A stretch of 64,000 nt of DNA from Datisca glomerata (taxonomy: Eukaryota; Streptophyta; Magnoliopsida; Cucurbitales; Datiscaceae), in contig QANY01011455.1 in NCBI GenBank assembly GCA_003255025.1, positions 824,908 through 888,907 on the forward strand, in the 5' to 3' direction. The translations under genes were made by a program, and so were the position numbers. Positions 10,535 through 23,383 of this stretch are shown here, in pieces. The notes beneath the pieces were generated by a model that was given only the letters and a program-made list of their open reading frames with translations, had not been told where the DNA came from and did no database searches. Positions within the stretch are counted from its first letter, which is position 1; the number at the start of each line of letters is the position of its first letter.

Positions 10535-11292
10535 GAGCATAGACTACTAACCTGCTTAAATATTTTGGAAACCGGATCTATGCCTTAGGGTATTTTAGAA
10601 AAGAGGGTAAACATTCTTGACAGATCTTCCACCTACATATACTCGAACACCATCACCCCCGCCCGCAAACAATCCAATATCAGAGATATTTGCTTTATTT
10701 TCAATAACAGTAAAATGATTGTCTAAATGAAAAATTCATGGCAAGTTAAATGCATGACATTCTGAATGCTCATTCTCAAGCAATTGAGTAGCATAGACAG
10801 CCAATAATTCATGTTGAACTTTCTGACAAGGAAAAAAATAAAACATCAAGAATAACAAACAACAAATAAGAAAATAAACGGAACTTCAAAATTCAAATTT
10901 AATAATAAAAAATAAATATATCAGAAGAAAAATATGCATGAGATTAGTTTCTCTTTCCCCCTAGACCATAAAAAACATAGTTAATTTGGCTAACAAATTT
11001 AAATCAGTTGTAGCTAGATCCTACGATTCATATTTCATACACTATCTACACAACCCATCGCCTTCCAATAAACAAACACGATATATCATTTAATGAGGTA
11101 TGTAATATACCACCACAATAGTAAATGGAGGCCGATTGAATCAAACACCAAGCTTCTCAGTTATCTGAATTTTTGTTCCCTTTTACTCAACAAAACATCA
11201 AACAAGGACAACAATACCAACTCCGTATTAAATAATAAGTTGAGAAGCACATCCGTAAGTAAATGGTATGCAAGAATAAGTTAGTACAGTAT
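10535..11292. repeat. Block D2: original-context copy of D1
   Basis: Matches 8054-8820. Its right end lies about 30 bp from the donor of the S-acyltransferase exon at 11322-11391 and, on the minus strand, follows that exon, so it reads as that gene's next intron. About 250 bp of unassigned sequence separate it from the eIF4A start codon. Confidence 0.85.
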
Positions 11293-11321
11293 TTAAGAGC
11301 CCAAGAGAAAGCAAAACTTAC

Positions 11322-12302
11322 CCAAAGAAGGCTTGCTTCCATTGGGCAAAAAATGTGATATAGTTTTTCCTCACTCACAATTATTTAACCACTGCATCTT
11401 GGACGAGAAAACAACTAGATATGTCCATAATAGTAAATAAATAAAGAATAAGACAGCCTTGTTTGAGAACATCATGAAGACAAATTACAAACTATAAAGT
11501 CCAAATAACAATATGATTGACAAGCAGACAAGCGCAAATACCAATTTTGCCATGAGATTGCCCAGATGAGATCATTGAATTATAAGCACGGATATGTAAA
11601 GTTACTTACACGACAATGATGATCAAATCCATCAACACACTTTTCACAACTTCTACAATGTTTGCTGAACTTGCGTACCTAAAACAAAGCAACATAAACA
11701 CCAAATGACCCTCAAATTACATCAATTTCTCACTTTCGTATGTACAAGAGACTGCATGTAATCTAGTTTCAATTGAAGAGCATCATTGAGCATGATGCTT
11801 GAAAAGTGAATGCTTTCACTTTTGTCTGGCTAAAAAAATTTCATCATAAACCCAAAATAACAAAGAGAAAGAATCGATATCTTTCTTTCTTTTTAGCAGA
11901 AAGTAGAAATGAACTCTCGTTACGTTTATTCGTTTACCATGTAAGTCTGAAAGAATTATAAACTTGAGAACCATGAGTAATCTTGCAATATGACAGCAGC
12001 ATAATTAGAAACACTCAATTTTCTGGGAACGTTTATGTCAATGTACATATCCATGTGCATGCAAACATATATGCATGTAGGAAGAGGTGTATCAGTATCA
12101 TCTATGTAAAAGTAGATTGTCTTTAATCTAATCCTTAATCACTTTTTCCACCGATAATCCTATGACTCAACATTGCACAATGTGCAAAATCGGGCATCTT
12201 CCTCTCCAGATTGTGGGAGATCTTCATCATTGCGATGTCTATGAGATTTTCCCCCATTCTTTAATCCTATTTTACTAGGTTCTTTGACAGAGTATGCATT
12301 TC
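11322..12302 (-). pseudogene. DHHC protein S-acyltransferase, middle exons with catalytic motif, frameshifted
   Basis: Palmitoyltransferases of this family attach fatty acids to cysteines of membrane proteins through a DHHC cysteine-rich domain. Three minus-strand exons are visible. The first, 12302-12166, follows a GTCAG acceptor and ends with GEEDARFCTLCNVE, the entry to the Cys-rich domain; the expected GT donor after it is not present. The second, 11678-11610, has a TTTTAG acceptor and GTAAGT donor and reads [23 protein letters not shown], 23 residues with the catalytic D-H-H-C intact. The third, 11391-11322, has a GATGCAG acceptor and GTAAGT donor; it opens WLNNC as expected, then needs a frameshift to continue as KLYHIFCPMEASLLW. 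The missing donor and the frameshift indicate a pseudogene. The remaining transmembrane exons are not found. Its 5' exons lie at 21276-21600. Confidence 0.85.
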
Positions 12303-12599
12303 CTGACATGAAAGTACAACATGAAGCGTCTAAAAGAAACTATCACCCAAGGTGATGGTAAATCTTTGAATCATAACAAATTCATGACAGACATAATTGA
12401 GTATAATTCTCTGTTTTGAGTCCATAGATGCAATGGATAAGTTACACAAAGGTGAGAACTAGTAGAAAATTTGTTCCATGTTGAACTAGTAATATCATAA
12501 ATTAAAATGATCATAATTATTACTATCAAAAGATGACAATAACCTCAATGTGTTGTACATAAAAGTGTTATCACTACAACAAATATGATATTCGGAACC

Positions 12600-14014
12600 T
12601 GTAACAGCCGATCACATAAAAAGTTCACGTTTTTCATAGGACGCATTGAACACTGTAGTTTTTCACTTTTTACTGGGGTTTTTGAGTCCTATAGAACGTT
12701 GTTTAATAGGGTTTTTCGGACCCCTATTAAATTTATTTAACATGTGTTTTTAATACTTGTAATTTAACATTCACAGGTACTTTGTAACCTATTAAATAGG
12801 ATACTATTAGATTTTTTGAACCTCATTGAAATAGTTTTTGGGTATAGATTATGTCTCTTATAAATAATTATAAATGTTATTTCTTTTTACAATCAATTCA
12901 TTTGTGCATGTTTAAACATTCAAAATTAATACATTACTAGACTAAAAGACATTAGTACATCATTTCATTTTCATAAATATCATCCAAAAGTACCATCCAA
13001 ATTATCATCCAAAAGTATCATCTAAAAGTATCAGTACTTAGTCTACTAATACAATATTATCATCATTCATTTAAAAAAAATAAAAAACATCTAAAAGTTT
13101 CACAAACACTACAAAATAACTTCAAATTTTCACTCATATCTCAACTCTTCAAACTTTGATGTCATGTTAAAAAGTCTCAAGTGATTGTAGGTCCTACATT
13201 TTAAAGAGAATAGTCACCGTACATGTTTAAATTTCTCACAACTAATATACACTACAACTACAAGTGGAACATATAGAGCCTTACGTCAATCAAATATATT
13301 ATTGATGAAGAATCTCAAATGCTTAAATCCCTACGTACTCACTCAACACATGATAAATTTGAATTTTTAATGCCAGCTGAAATCAGGTATGAACTAAATA
13401 AAATTGTCAAACAAATCCAAGTTTCCTAAAGTAAGCCAGAATAAATTTCAAAAGTCACAGAAATTATCAACAAGTATTTATCTCAATTTGACAACTTTAA
13501 TTTTCGTGTGGGTCAAAGAGTTTGATCTTTTCTTTTCTTTTGGTATATCCTACTCTTGTGAAACAAATATGATGGCTTCTTCAAAACATATCCCAAAAGA
13601 GAATGGGGAAATAGTACGACCGATTGACTGCCACACTTCTGAAATGTTTAGACGTGTACGCCCATAGAGAATTCATAAAGTGAACTATATAGAACACATA
13701 ATTTATATCCTCAAAAACCTCCTAAAAATTCAATTCATTAAGAGCCAAATCCATATAACTTCATTTCATGAAGAGCTTAGTATGCCTAAGAAAACCTAAG
13801 TTATTTGAAAAGCTTCCTAGAAACTCTACAAACCAAGCTTCCTAGAAATTCGGCAAACCAGGCAAATCATCTAACAATGAACTAGTGTTATCTCAGTCAA
13901 GTGTAGTGAAGCCTATGCATATATTGAGAGGTAATGAAGACTGTAATCACTCAACACCCCCTATATCTGAACAAAAATATATATTCAAACTATCCCTCCC
14001 CCAAAAGCCTATGG
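12600..14014. other. Left internal part of the CACTA-type element, no gene
   Basis: AT-rich. Subterminal words such as CCTATTAAATAGGATACTAT occur near 12790. A clustered short repeat (variants of ATCATCCAAAAGTATC) sits at about 12985-13030. The 87-codon plus-strand frame at 13404-13667 shows no recognisable domain and I do not call it. Confidence 0.45.
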
Positions 14015-14846
14015 GTTCGTTTGACAGTCATGATAGTACTGTACTAAATCTGTTGGATTCTACTGTATTATACTGTACTAGATTAAATAATATTGTCCAG
14101 TGTTCGGTGCTGTATTAGTTAAAAAATTATAACACTTACACAATATTTGGCACGTTACAGTACTAGATTATAAAACTGTGTCATGATTTGATCCGTAAAA
14201 GCTTATTTGAAATTTATTAACATGTTATTTTACATTTTTAACTATAAAATAAATTATCTAATTCATACTATCACCGTAAATTCTCTATTTTTTGACTAAA
14301 AATGAAAATTTAATTATACCCGTAAACTTTAAGATAGTGATAATTTATAATTATAAACATTGAAATTAGTAAAAAATGCATTGAATTTTTAATACACAAA
14401 ATAAGTCATTTAAAATATATAAATAATTACTGAACCACTCATATGATTGAGAGGCTCTAAAAATTTAGAAAAAAAAGGAAGAAAAAGATAGTAAATGACT
14501 TTGAAAATTACTAAAATTAAGTCATAAGTAATTAATTTTGCATCTTTCGAAAATTCAAAAATTATTTTTGTTAGTGAGTGAAGTTCCTGTAAGATATAAA
14601 TTGAAAAAATTATTTTAATAAAAAATATTTAAAAAATCATTTTAAGATATAAATTAAAAAACATCTTTATTTTTCTTAGTCCGGTGTAGTCCCCCTAAAA
14701 GAAGGGGACTAAATTATCCCATGTGAGTGAGACTAAAGAGTGTCACCGTATTAACTAGTACGAGCTCCATATTTTTTCAAATGTTGGACAGTACTAAAAT
14801 AGTATTGTCATGCTTTTGGTACTGTACAGTACGGGCTACCAAACAA
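14015..14846. repeat. Possible MITE (about 0.8 kb) nested in the CACTA-type element
   Basis: The left edge reads GGTTCGTTTGACAGTCATGA; the right edge, read inward on the minus strand, begins GACTTGTTTGGTAGCCCGTA. Both are variants of the CGTTTGG.AG-type ends common in plant MITEs, and both are followed by words of the form AGTACTGTAC. The interior is AT-rich and has no gene. Superfamily and target duplication cannot be settled by eye. Confidence 0.4.
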
Positions 14847-14871
14847 GTCTTATATGTCCAGAAATATATAT

Positions 14872-15113
14872 ACATTGAAACCAAAAAATATTCACAACTA
14901 TCATGTTTTGGCACAACTTCGTAGAAAATTCAGATCATATATAACACAATTATTGCAACTATCTTAACTCCTAATGCAACACAATAGTACAAATTGAAAC
15001 TAGAAAATATACACAACTACCCTGTTTTAGCACAACTTCGCAGAAAATACAGATAATATATAACACAATTATTGCAGTTATCTTAATTCCTACTGCAGCA
15101 TAATAGTACAAAT
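14872..15113. repeat. Two-copy 119-bp tandem duplication
   Basis: The segment with CACAACTATCATGTTTTGGC at 14893 returns at offset 119 as CACAACTACCCTGTTTTAGC, and both copies run on through an ATATATAACACAATTATTGCA-like tract and an AATAGTACAAATTGAAA end. A third copy is cut off at about 15118. Confidence 0.85.
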
Positions 15114-15118
15114 TGAAA

Positions 15119-16967
<1,849 letters not shown>

Positions 16968-17640
16968 AGAGATCTCACAAACTAAAAAAGAAAAGAAAAT
17001 AGAGAAAATTGCGAAAAAAATAGAGGAGAAAAAAAGAGACAGAGATACACACACAATAGTTTACCTTTAAATCCTCCTGAATTGTTGATTGACCTAGAGA
17101 GAGAGGGAGAGAGAGATTGAGAGAGATTACAATGCGTTAGAATCAGCTTAGTAGTCTAAACATAGATTAGAAAAAGAGAACAAGCCAGAGAACCAAAATA
17201 GTGGTATTCACGAGGCTTCAATCGACAACCTATCCTTCTGTTCTTCGGCGTGGCTGAGGTGAGGCTCGGGCGTGAGGGTTGGGGCTCTCTCATCTTTGAC
17301 GTTCTCTTCTTTGACAAAAACCAATGAACCAAAAAATTCTTCGACCTCACAAGCCCTAGTTCGTTCTCTATTTTTGAACTCGAGAGAGAAGCTAATCAAT
17401 GAGGCTCTGCTCTCTCTTCTTCAATGAAGGCCTTGCCCTAGGTTGTGAGAGAGGGGGTAATCGAGAGAGAAAGCTAACCCTTATTTTTAAGTCATGCTTC
17501 TATAAATTTTTAAATCCCATTTTTTTACCTTTTAACAGGATTTTTTATGAGGTTCATTTAAAATCTCATTGTTTTATATATTTTACAGGAGAAGATTATG
17601 AACCCTATATATAAAAGCTATAGAACTCATATTTGTTGTA
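16968..17640. other. Upstream of the E2 fragment: probable captured leader plus CACTA subterminal region
   Basis: Several overlapping 60-70 codon frames lie here with no known motif. On the minus strand a GTAAAC donor-like site near 17065 and a GA-rich run (17097-17127) fit a 5' leader with an intron. From about 17470 the sequence becomes AT-rich and ends in the inverted terminus at 17643. Confidence 0.4.
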
Positions 17641-17708
17641 GTATAGCCATTCAAAATATTGATAATATCCTTGAGGAAACGAATTGAATGATGGATACTG
17701 CTTGATTC

Positions 17709-17971
17709 TATTAGCAGATAATGCTTTGTAAATATCAATTTATGTTTATAGTTGTAAACTTTCTTTTTATAGTGGGGTTTTGTTAGCTTATGTAATGAGT
17801 CTAGTTCAGTTACATTAACTAACTTACTAACTCTATTAATAGTTGTAATAATTATTCTGTTAAGTCTAAATGAGAAAGAAACTTTTATTTCGTGATTGTC
17901 TTCTCTCTCCTTCTCTCTCTTCTTCTTGGTTCTTTTTTCCTATCACTTGCTGTGATTTAGGGTTTTCTACA
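17709..17971 (+). repeat. Left LTR of the copia element
   Basis: Starts TATTAGCAGATAATGC (the usual terminal TG has become TA) and ends ...TTCTACA directly before the primer binding site. Its first part (to about 17862) matches 21086-21234, including the exact stretch TAATGAGTCTAGTTCAGTTA. The (CT)-rich run near 17900-17935 lies in the unmatched part. Confidence 0.85.
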
Positions 17972-17985
17972 TGGTATCAGAGCTC
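17972..17985 (+). other. Primer binding site, initiator tRNA-Met
   Basis: TGGTATCAGAGCTC directly follows the left LTR. It is the complement of the 3' end of plant initiator tRNA-Met and the standard copia primer site. Confidence 0.9.
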
Positions 17986-18003
17986 TTTTTTTACTAACGT
18001 TAA

Positions 18004-19048
18004 ATGGCTTCTCAACCTAACAACTCCTCTTCATCTTCTTCTTCTTTCACTTTGTTTGTTTCTGCTACCTCTGATAACTTTTCTCCCTCACCTGTCTTTC
18101 TCCTTTCAAACATTTGCATTTTAATCTCAATCAGACTCGACATGAGTAACTTTGTTCTCTAGAAGTTTCAAGTCTCAGCTCTTCTTCGAGCTCATTCTCT
18201 GTATGGCTTTATTGATGGCTTTTTGCAGTGTCCACCAAAATTTCTCACTATAACTAGTGAATCTTCAACCATTACCACTGTCAATCCTAGGTATGAAAAA
18301 TGGATCACGCATGATCAAGCTCTCATGATGTTGATAAATGCAACTCTTTCTCCACTAGCTTTATCATGCATTGTAGGCTGTAAAACTTCGAAGGAAGTCT
18401 GGGATTCTCTCGAGAAAAGGTTTTCATCCCTATCTAGGTCAAATATTATGAACCTTAAATATGACCTACAATCTTTCTCAAAGAAAGCCATTGAATTCAT
18501 TGACAGTTAGGTTCAATGGATTAAAGAAGTCAAAGATAAGCTTGCGGCAGTCTCTTTATTGTTGAAGATGAGGACCTCCTCATTTACACTATCAATAGCA
18601 TTCCTTTAGGTATGCATCCTTTCATACATCAATAAGAACTCGTCCAGATCCTATATGTCTTGAATAACTCCATGTTCTATTATGAGCGGAGGAGAAATCT
18701 ATTGAAGCACAACACAAACTTTCTAATATAACCAATGAACCAACAACTATGTCTGCCTCACAAGTTAAACCTTCTAATACTAGTTTTAGTTGTGGAAATA
18801 GAGGTGGTCAAAATCTTTATCACTGTGGATGTTTCTCAAACCGATCTAGAGCTCGATTTCAACCTAGTAACGGTTCTTTTCCATGTGGTGTTCAAGCTCA
18901 GTCCTTTTCTAGTAGTCCAACTCAGAGTTTTTCTCCATCTGGATCTCCAAATAACAACAATTCTTCAAGTCAGAATTATTGCCACATTTGTTCAAAGCCT
19001 AGAAACAATGCCCATAATTGCTATCATTGCATGGACTATGCGTGGTAG
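18004..19048 (+). pseudogene. Copia gag with broken frame and zinc knuckle
   Basis: Structural protein of the element particle. The start at 18004 gives MASQPNNSSSSSSSF and the frame continues to a stop where a conserved Trp codon is expected (SNFVL-stop-KFQ, near 18162). It resumes in the same frame as ALLRAHSLYGFIDG, then CKTSKEVWDSLEKRF, then ends at a second stop after KAIEFIDS (18510). Past 18749 the reading is shifted by one and shows the zinc knuckle CHICSKPRNNAHNCYHCMDY. The conserved Cys/His spacing is partly kept. Confidence 0.82.
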
Positions 19049-19107
19049 GGCAGACATCCTCCAACCCACTTAGCTGTTATGGTCGCCTCTTTCACACCTA
19101 GCTTCGC

Positions 19108-20672
19108 TCCTACTTCAACGAGTTCAACCTTAACTTGGCTCACTGATAGAGGATGTAATGTTCACCTCACCCAAGATATTCTAATCTTAGTATGGCTATA
19201 GAATACAATGGTGATGAAATTATAACATTGGGTAGTAGACGTACATTACCTATAACACACTCAGGTCATGGCCTTTTTCCTACTTCCTTTCATACATTTT
19301 CTCTTTCTAATATCTTTAAAGCACCACAAATCCAAAAAAATCTTCTCTCTATCTATCAATTCTGTCTTACCAACAATTGTGTCCTTTTCTTTTATTCAGG
19401 CTGCTTTGTTATCCAGGACAAGGCAACTGGACTAATCATTTTCAAGGACCGAGTGAGAATGGTTTGTACAACTCTGCCAGCTAGGTATACTTCTTTAAAT
19501 AAATCTATTTCTTATGTAGGCAGTAAGTTACCTACATGCCTTTGGCATAATAGGTTAGGCCATCCCTCCCTTACTGTACTGAAATAGACATTAAAACCTG
19601 GTATCTCATTTCTCAATTCTACTTATTCTTCTTTATTCACTAGTTGTTTACAAGGTAGAATGCATAAACTTCCCCTTCCCTTGTCTGAATCTATCTCTGA
19701 TTTACCTTTTCAACTTGTGCATAGTGACTTATGGGTTCATTCTCCATGTGTTTCGTTTACTGGTCATAGGTATTATGTCTTTTTTATTGATGATATATCT
19801 AAATTTACATGGATATTTTCTCTAGTGAATAAATATGATTTATTTGCCGTCTTTTGAAAATTTCAACCATACATTGAAAGTATGTTTTCTCACAGGATTA
19901 AGGTTTTAAGGACTGATGGGGGAGGGGAGTATACCCGTCATAGATTTGAGAACTTACTGAATACTAAATAGGTCTTACACCAAAAGTCTTGCTCCTACAC
20001 TCCTGGAGTGGCTAAAAGCAATCATAGACATATAGTAGAGTCTGTCTTATCTGTAATTTCCAAAGCATTTGTTCCTTTACCCTCTTGGTATCATGCTTTC
20101 GCTACTACAGTGTACCTCATCAATAGACTTCCTTCCTCCACTCTTGGAAATTTATCCCCCTTTGAAATTTTATTTGTAAAACTACCTGACTATGCTCATT
20201 TGAAGACCTGTAGGTGTGCTTGTTTCCTTTTGCTCAAACCCTTAATAGTCATAAACATCAACCCAAAACTAGCCAATTTGTTTTTCTACGGTATGCCTTA
20301 GAGTATAAGGGTTACATTTACTACAACATTGCCATTGTAAAATTCTTAATTTTTAGACATGTCATCTTTGATGAGTCTGTCTTCCCCTTTGCTACTCTTT
20401 CTACTTCATTTTCAACTCAATATCCCTCAGATTTTCCTAATCCATCCATTCCTATATCTCCCTTGTCTCTTTCTTTATTGCATCATGTTTCCACACCTAT
20501 TGTTTCTTCAACTTTACAAACTTTTACTCCATCTATTCCTCCTATTTCATCCTTTTATGTTCCTCCTATTCCCTTAGATCCACCTCAATGTGTTATATCC
20601 AATGTTCATCCAATGAAAAAATGTTCTAAGTCTGGAATTAGCAAGAAAATGGCCTTAAACAGCTGCTGTTAG
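19108..20672 (+). pseudogene. Copia protease and integrase, inactivated
   Basis: The protease region at about 19133-19190 reads WLTDRGCNVHLTQDI, where the active-site triplet D-S/T-G has become D-R-G. The pre-integrase motif CLWHNRLGHPS is at about 19537-19570. The integrase core shows the first Asp in HSDLW (about 19720), FFIDDISKFTWIF, and the second Asp in RTDGGGEY (about 19910-19935). A stop follows after NTK. At the position of the third catalytic acid the sequence reads GVAKSNHRHIVE where GVAERKHRHIVE is usual, so the Glu is lost. The C-terminal part includes YVFFI-type core strands, then KGYIYYN and RHVIFDE. Stops and frame changes are at about 19588, 19858, 19970 and 20302. Confidence 0.85.
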
Positions 20673-20693
20673 TCAAAATCCTGGTTTCATTTC

Positions 20694-20946
20694 TGGTTTA
20701 CAAGAATCAAGCTCATTTTTTGCTACTTTTAAAGTTCCTCAATGGAGAACTGTTACGTCTGAGGAATTCACTGCTCTTCAAAACCAAGGTACTTGGTCTC
20801 TTATTGATTTACCACCCGGCAAGCAAGCTATAGGTTGCAAATGGGTTTATAGGCTTAAGTATATTCTTGGTGGCTCTATTGCTCGTTACAAGACCAGGCT
20901 TATTGCTAAAGGTTTTCATCAACAAGCTGGCCTTGACTTTGACTAG
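20694..20946 (+). pseudogene. Copia reverse transcriptase, N-terminal part only
   Basis: Reads ATFKVPQWRTVTSEEFTALQ, then NQGTWSLIDLPPGK, then CKWVYRLKY and ARYKTRLIAKGFHQQ, the entry of the copia polymerase, and ends at a stop after GLDFD. The YVDD catalytic core and almost all of RNase H are missing. Confidence 0.88.
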
Positions 20947-20954
20947 ACAAGTAA

Positions 20955-21085
20955 GCTATAGGTTGCAAATTTGTTTGCTCCAAGGACCAACTTAATGATA
21001 TCTTTACAAAGGAATTATCTACTATACGTTTTGTGTTCTTACGTGATAAACTGTTGTGTTCACCACCCAACAGTTTGAGGGGCAC
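20955..21085 (+). pseudogene. Copia RNase H C-terminal tail and polypurine tract
   Basis: Reads CSKDQLNDIFTKELSTIRF, then FLRDKL, the conserved last segment of copia polyproteins, here joined directly to the RT entry by a large deletion. The polypurine tract TTTGAGGGGCAC (about 21074-21085) directly precedes the right LTR. Confidence 0.85.
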
Positions 21086-21234
21086 TATTAACAGATAATG
21101 CTTAAATATCAATTTCTATTTATAATTGTGAACTTTCCTTTTATAGTTGGTTTTAGTTAGCTTATGTAATGAGTCTAGTTCAGTTACATTAACTAACTGA
21201 CTAACTCTATTAAAAACTGTAATAAATATTCTTG
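21086..21234 (+). repeat. Right LTR of the copia element, truncated
   Basis: Starts TATTAACAGATAATGC and aligns with the left LTR for about 149 bp, then switches abruptly to unrelated sequence near AATATTCTT. The LTR copies differ at a fair number of sites, so the insertion is not recent. Confidence 0.8.
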
Positions 21235-21275
21235 AGCGGCAATAAGAAAGGAAACAACAAACATAGTAATTAAAA

Positions 21276-21600
21276 CATTTATCGATAACATCTGTCTCAT
21301 TATGTTGTGCCTTGTCAGCTTCAAACACAGTTCCACAAAAAACTGGATCAATTGATGTGTATCTAACATAAAGAACAAACAACGTCAGGACCTGAAAGTT
21401 GAAATCCCAATAGTTGGGTAACGACAAAACAACTAGTATAGAGATCTAGCAGAAGTCTGAGAAGAAAAGAGGGTATTTTTTATTACAAAAATAGAATAAA
21501 CACCAATAACAACATATTGATAGATATCACGTCCAAGGAAGGGAGCAAATAATGCATAATACACAATAGATAGTAAGAACAAGACTATGATAATGACAAT
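21276..21600 (-). pseudogene. DHHC protein S-acyltransferase, N-terminal membrane exons
   Basis: Two minus-strand exons encode the first two membrane spans of the family. Exon 21600-21487 follows a TTGCCCAG acceptor and is exactly 38 codons: [20 protein letters not shown], then [18 protein letters not shown], ending at GTAATA. Exon 21391 to about 21276 follows a TTTCAG acceptor and reads VLTLFVLYVRYTSIDP, then a less conserved acidic stretch ending near DVIDK. The splice joins in phase and aligns without gap to the plant form FAPFLG...GVYS...FVLY.RCTAIDP. The next expected segment is missing where the copia element begins. The remaining exons lie at 11322-12302 on the same strand and in order, so both sets are most likely one gene. 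The initiating exon upstream was not found. Confidence 0.85.
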
Positions 21601-22283
21601 CTGGGCAACATGAATGAAATTAAAATGAGTATAAAAGTTGTGAGAGAAGGTATTCTACTAAGCCAAAATGTTTCAATTCCCATAGTATACACAGGTCCAA
21701 CAAACCAAATATATACTTACGGTTGCATAAACTAGTTCTTATATCTCAGTTTTACAGTCCACAACCTTAAAGAACAATGTGCATTGACGAGACATGTACA
21801 AATACTCCTAAATGAAATATTATACAAAGCACAATAATATATTTCCCACCTCTCATGGTCCTTAGGGATTTATAACTTGAGAAACAAATAGTAAAGACAA
21901 CGAATACCCAAACCATGAAAGGGAAGAAAGTAAATAGAATTTGATCGCACACTCACAGACGAAGCAAAGAATGAAATGCAACAAATGTACAGTGCCAAAA
22001 AGAGAAATTGTTAGTGAATCCAAAGAAAAATTTAAGAGAGCTTAGGCTTTTGGAGGGAGGAGGAGTTGGGGCACGAGCAATCTCTAGGGAGAAGGAGAGT
22101 TTTGCAAATGGAAATGAAGAGCTTGTTGAGAGCTTTCCAAAGATTGAATGACTCACTATGAGAGACAACAAATGTTCATAGCGAGGCTTCGTGGCATGAG
22201 ATTGGAGATGGCGAAGAGCTAGGGCACACACAGGAAGTGAGAGGGAATGCAATAGGAAGAGATAGTTAAGAGTGAGAGATAGT

Positions 22284-22318
<35 letters not shown>

Positions 22319-22541
22319 TAGAGAGAGCTAGAGATGGTACTGTTGAGAGTGAGAGATAGCTAGAGCAGTGAGATATTGACCCGAATAGTGAAGCTGAGAG
22401 TAGAGGGATGTCATGAAGATGAACATAATTTCATATAGGCGGGTTAAATTTGGGGAAAAATTTGCCTGCGTGACCGTGTTCTTTAATTGATCTTTTAGAG
22501 CAATTCATATAAAAACGCTATCGTTCAATGCTATAAAAGCA
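21601..22541. other. Upstream of the S-acyltransferase exons, no gene called
   Basis: Minus-strand frames of 61 codons (21767-21952, hydrophobic) and 99 codons (21953-22252) carry no motif I recognise; the second could be leader sequence. The gene's start codon should lie here but I cannot identify it. Confidence 0.4.
22284..22318. repeat. Compound (TG)n-(AG)n microsatellite
   Basis: A run of TG dinucleotides passes directly into a run of AG dinucleotides, ahead of and separate from the large GA array. Confidence 0.9.
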
Positions 22542-22557
22542 CCGAATTGTTGTAGTG
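22542..22557 (-). repeat. CACTA-type terminus, orphan
   Basis: Read on the minus strand this is CACTACAACAATTCGG, sharing its first 11 bases with the left end at 12572. It looks like one end of a related non-autonomous element; no partner end was found nearby. Confidence 0.45.
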
Positions 22558-22834
22558 AAGCCCCATTTGATGATTTTTTTATAGAACGAAAGGAAGAACA
22601 ATATATCATCCATGTAAATCATGTTGTAGTTGAAGAAATAATGGAACATGATATCTAGACAATGACTGTAGCAATAATATGGCAAGAACCATGACGAGTC
22701 TATGAAGGAAAAGGAATTGGCACGATTGCTATTTATACAAAGAAAGGAAGAAGATGCATCACAAATGTTCTACTAGTCCGTGGTATTGATTGAAACCTTC
22801 TCAATGTGGGTTAAATGATGGAAAATGATAGATA
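22558..22834. other. Unique AT-rich sequence before the GA array
   Basis: Nothing recognised. It is the last ordinary sequence before the array, which starts after a GATAGATAGATAACGAG word near 22828-22845. Confidence 0.4.
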
Positions 22835-23352
22835 GATAACGAGAGAGAGAGAGAGAGCTAGAGAGAGAGTGAGTGGGAGAGAGTGAGTGGGAGAGAGAGA
22901 GTACGAGAGAGAAAAAAGAGACAGAGAGAGAGACAGACAGAGAGTGAGAGCGAGAGTGAGCGAAAGAGAGAGAGGGAAATAGAAATATGGAAAGAGACAG
23001 AGATAGAGAGCGAGTGAGAGAGAGCGAGAGAGAGAGAGAGACAAACAGATAGACGCATAGAGAGAGATGGAGTGAGGGAGAGAAAGAGATGGAGTGAGAG
23101 AGGGAGAGAGAGATGGAGATGAGGGAGAGAGAGATAGAGGGAGAGAGATAGAGGGAGAGAGATGGAGGGAGAGGGAGAGTGAGAAACACACACATAGAGA
23201 GAGAGTGAGAGAGAGAAGGAGAGAGAATGATAAAGAGGGAGAGATAGATGGAGATGAGGAGAGAGAGATATAGGGAGAGCGAGAGAGAGAGAGGGAAAGA
23301 AACAGACATAAAGATAGAGAGATAAAGTGGGAAAGAGAGAGGGAGTGAGAGT

Positions 23353-23383
<31 letters not shown>

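Larger units (their letters stand above)
17709..21234 (+). mobile_element. Ty1/copia LTR retrotransposon, internally deleted and 3'-truncated
   Basis: Plus-strand copia order is complete: LTR, primer binding site, gag, protease, integrase, reverse transcriptase, polypurine tract and part of the right LTR. The left LTR is 17709-17971 (263 bp). The right LTR starts at 21086 and stops matching near 21234, about 114 bp short. The reverse transcriptase/RNase H block is mostly deleted. No target duplication is seen because the right end is lost. It lies beside the S-acyltransferase exon at 21276-21391, on the opposite strand, so it has disrupted or replaced part of that gene. All coding parts have stops or frameshifts. 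Confidence 0.9.

Noticed and set aside
11093..11284. Overlapping 63-codon frames on both strands in block D2
   Set aside because: The plus frame lies in S-acyltransferase intron sequence; the minus frame includes the real exon 11322-11391 only at its start and then reads into the intron.
13404..13667. 87-codon plus-strand frame as a small gene
   Set aside because: Inside AT-rich element sequence, with no recognisable motif, and no splice or repeat evidence of coding.
17156..17399. Two overlapping minus-strand frames upstream of the E2 fragment
   Set aside because: They probably represent captured 5' leader or promoter sequence; no motif and two frames open at once.
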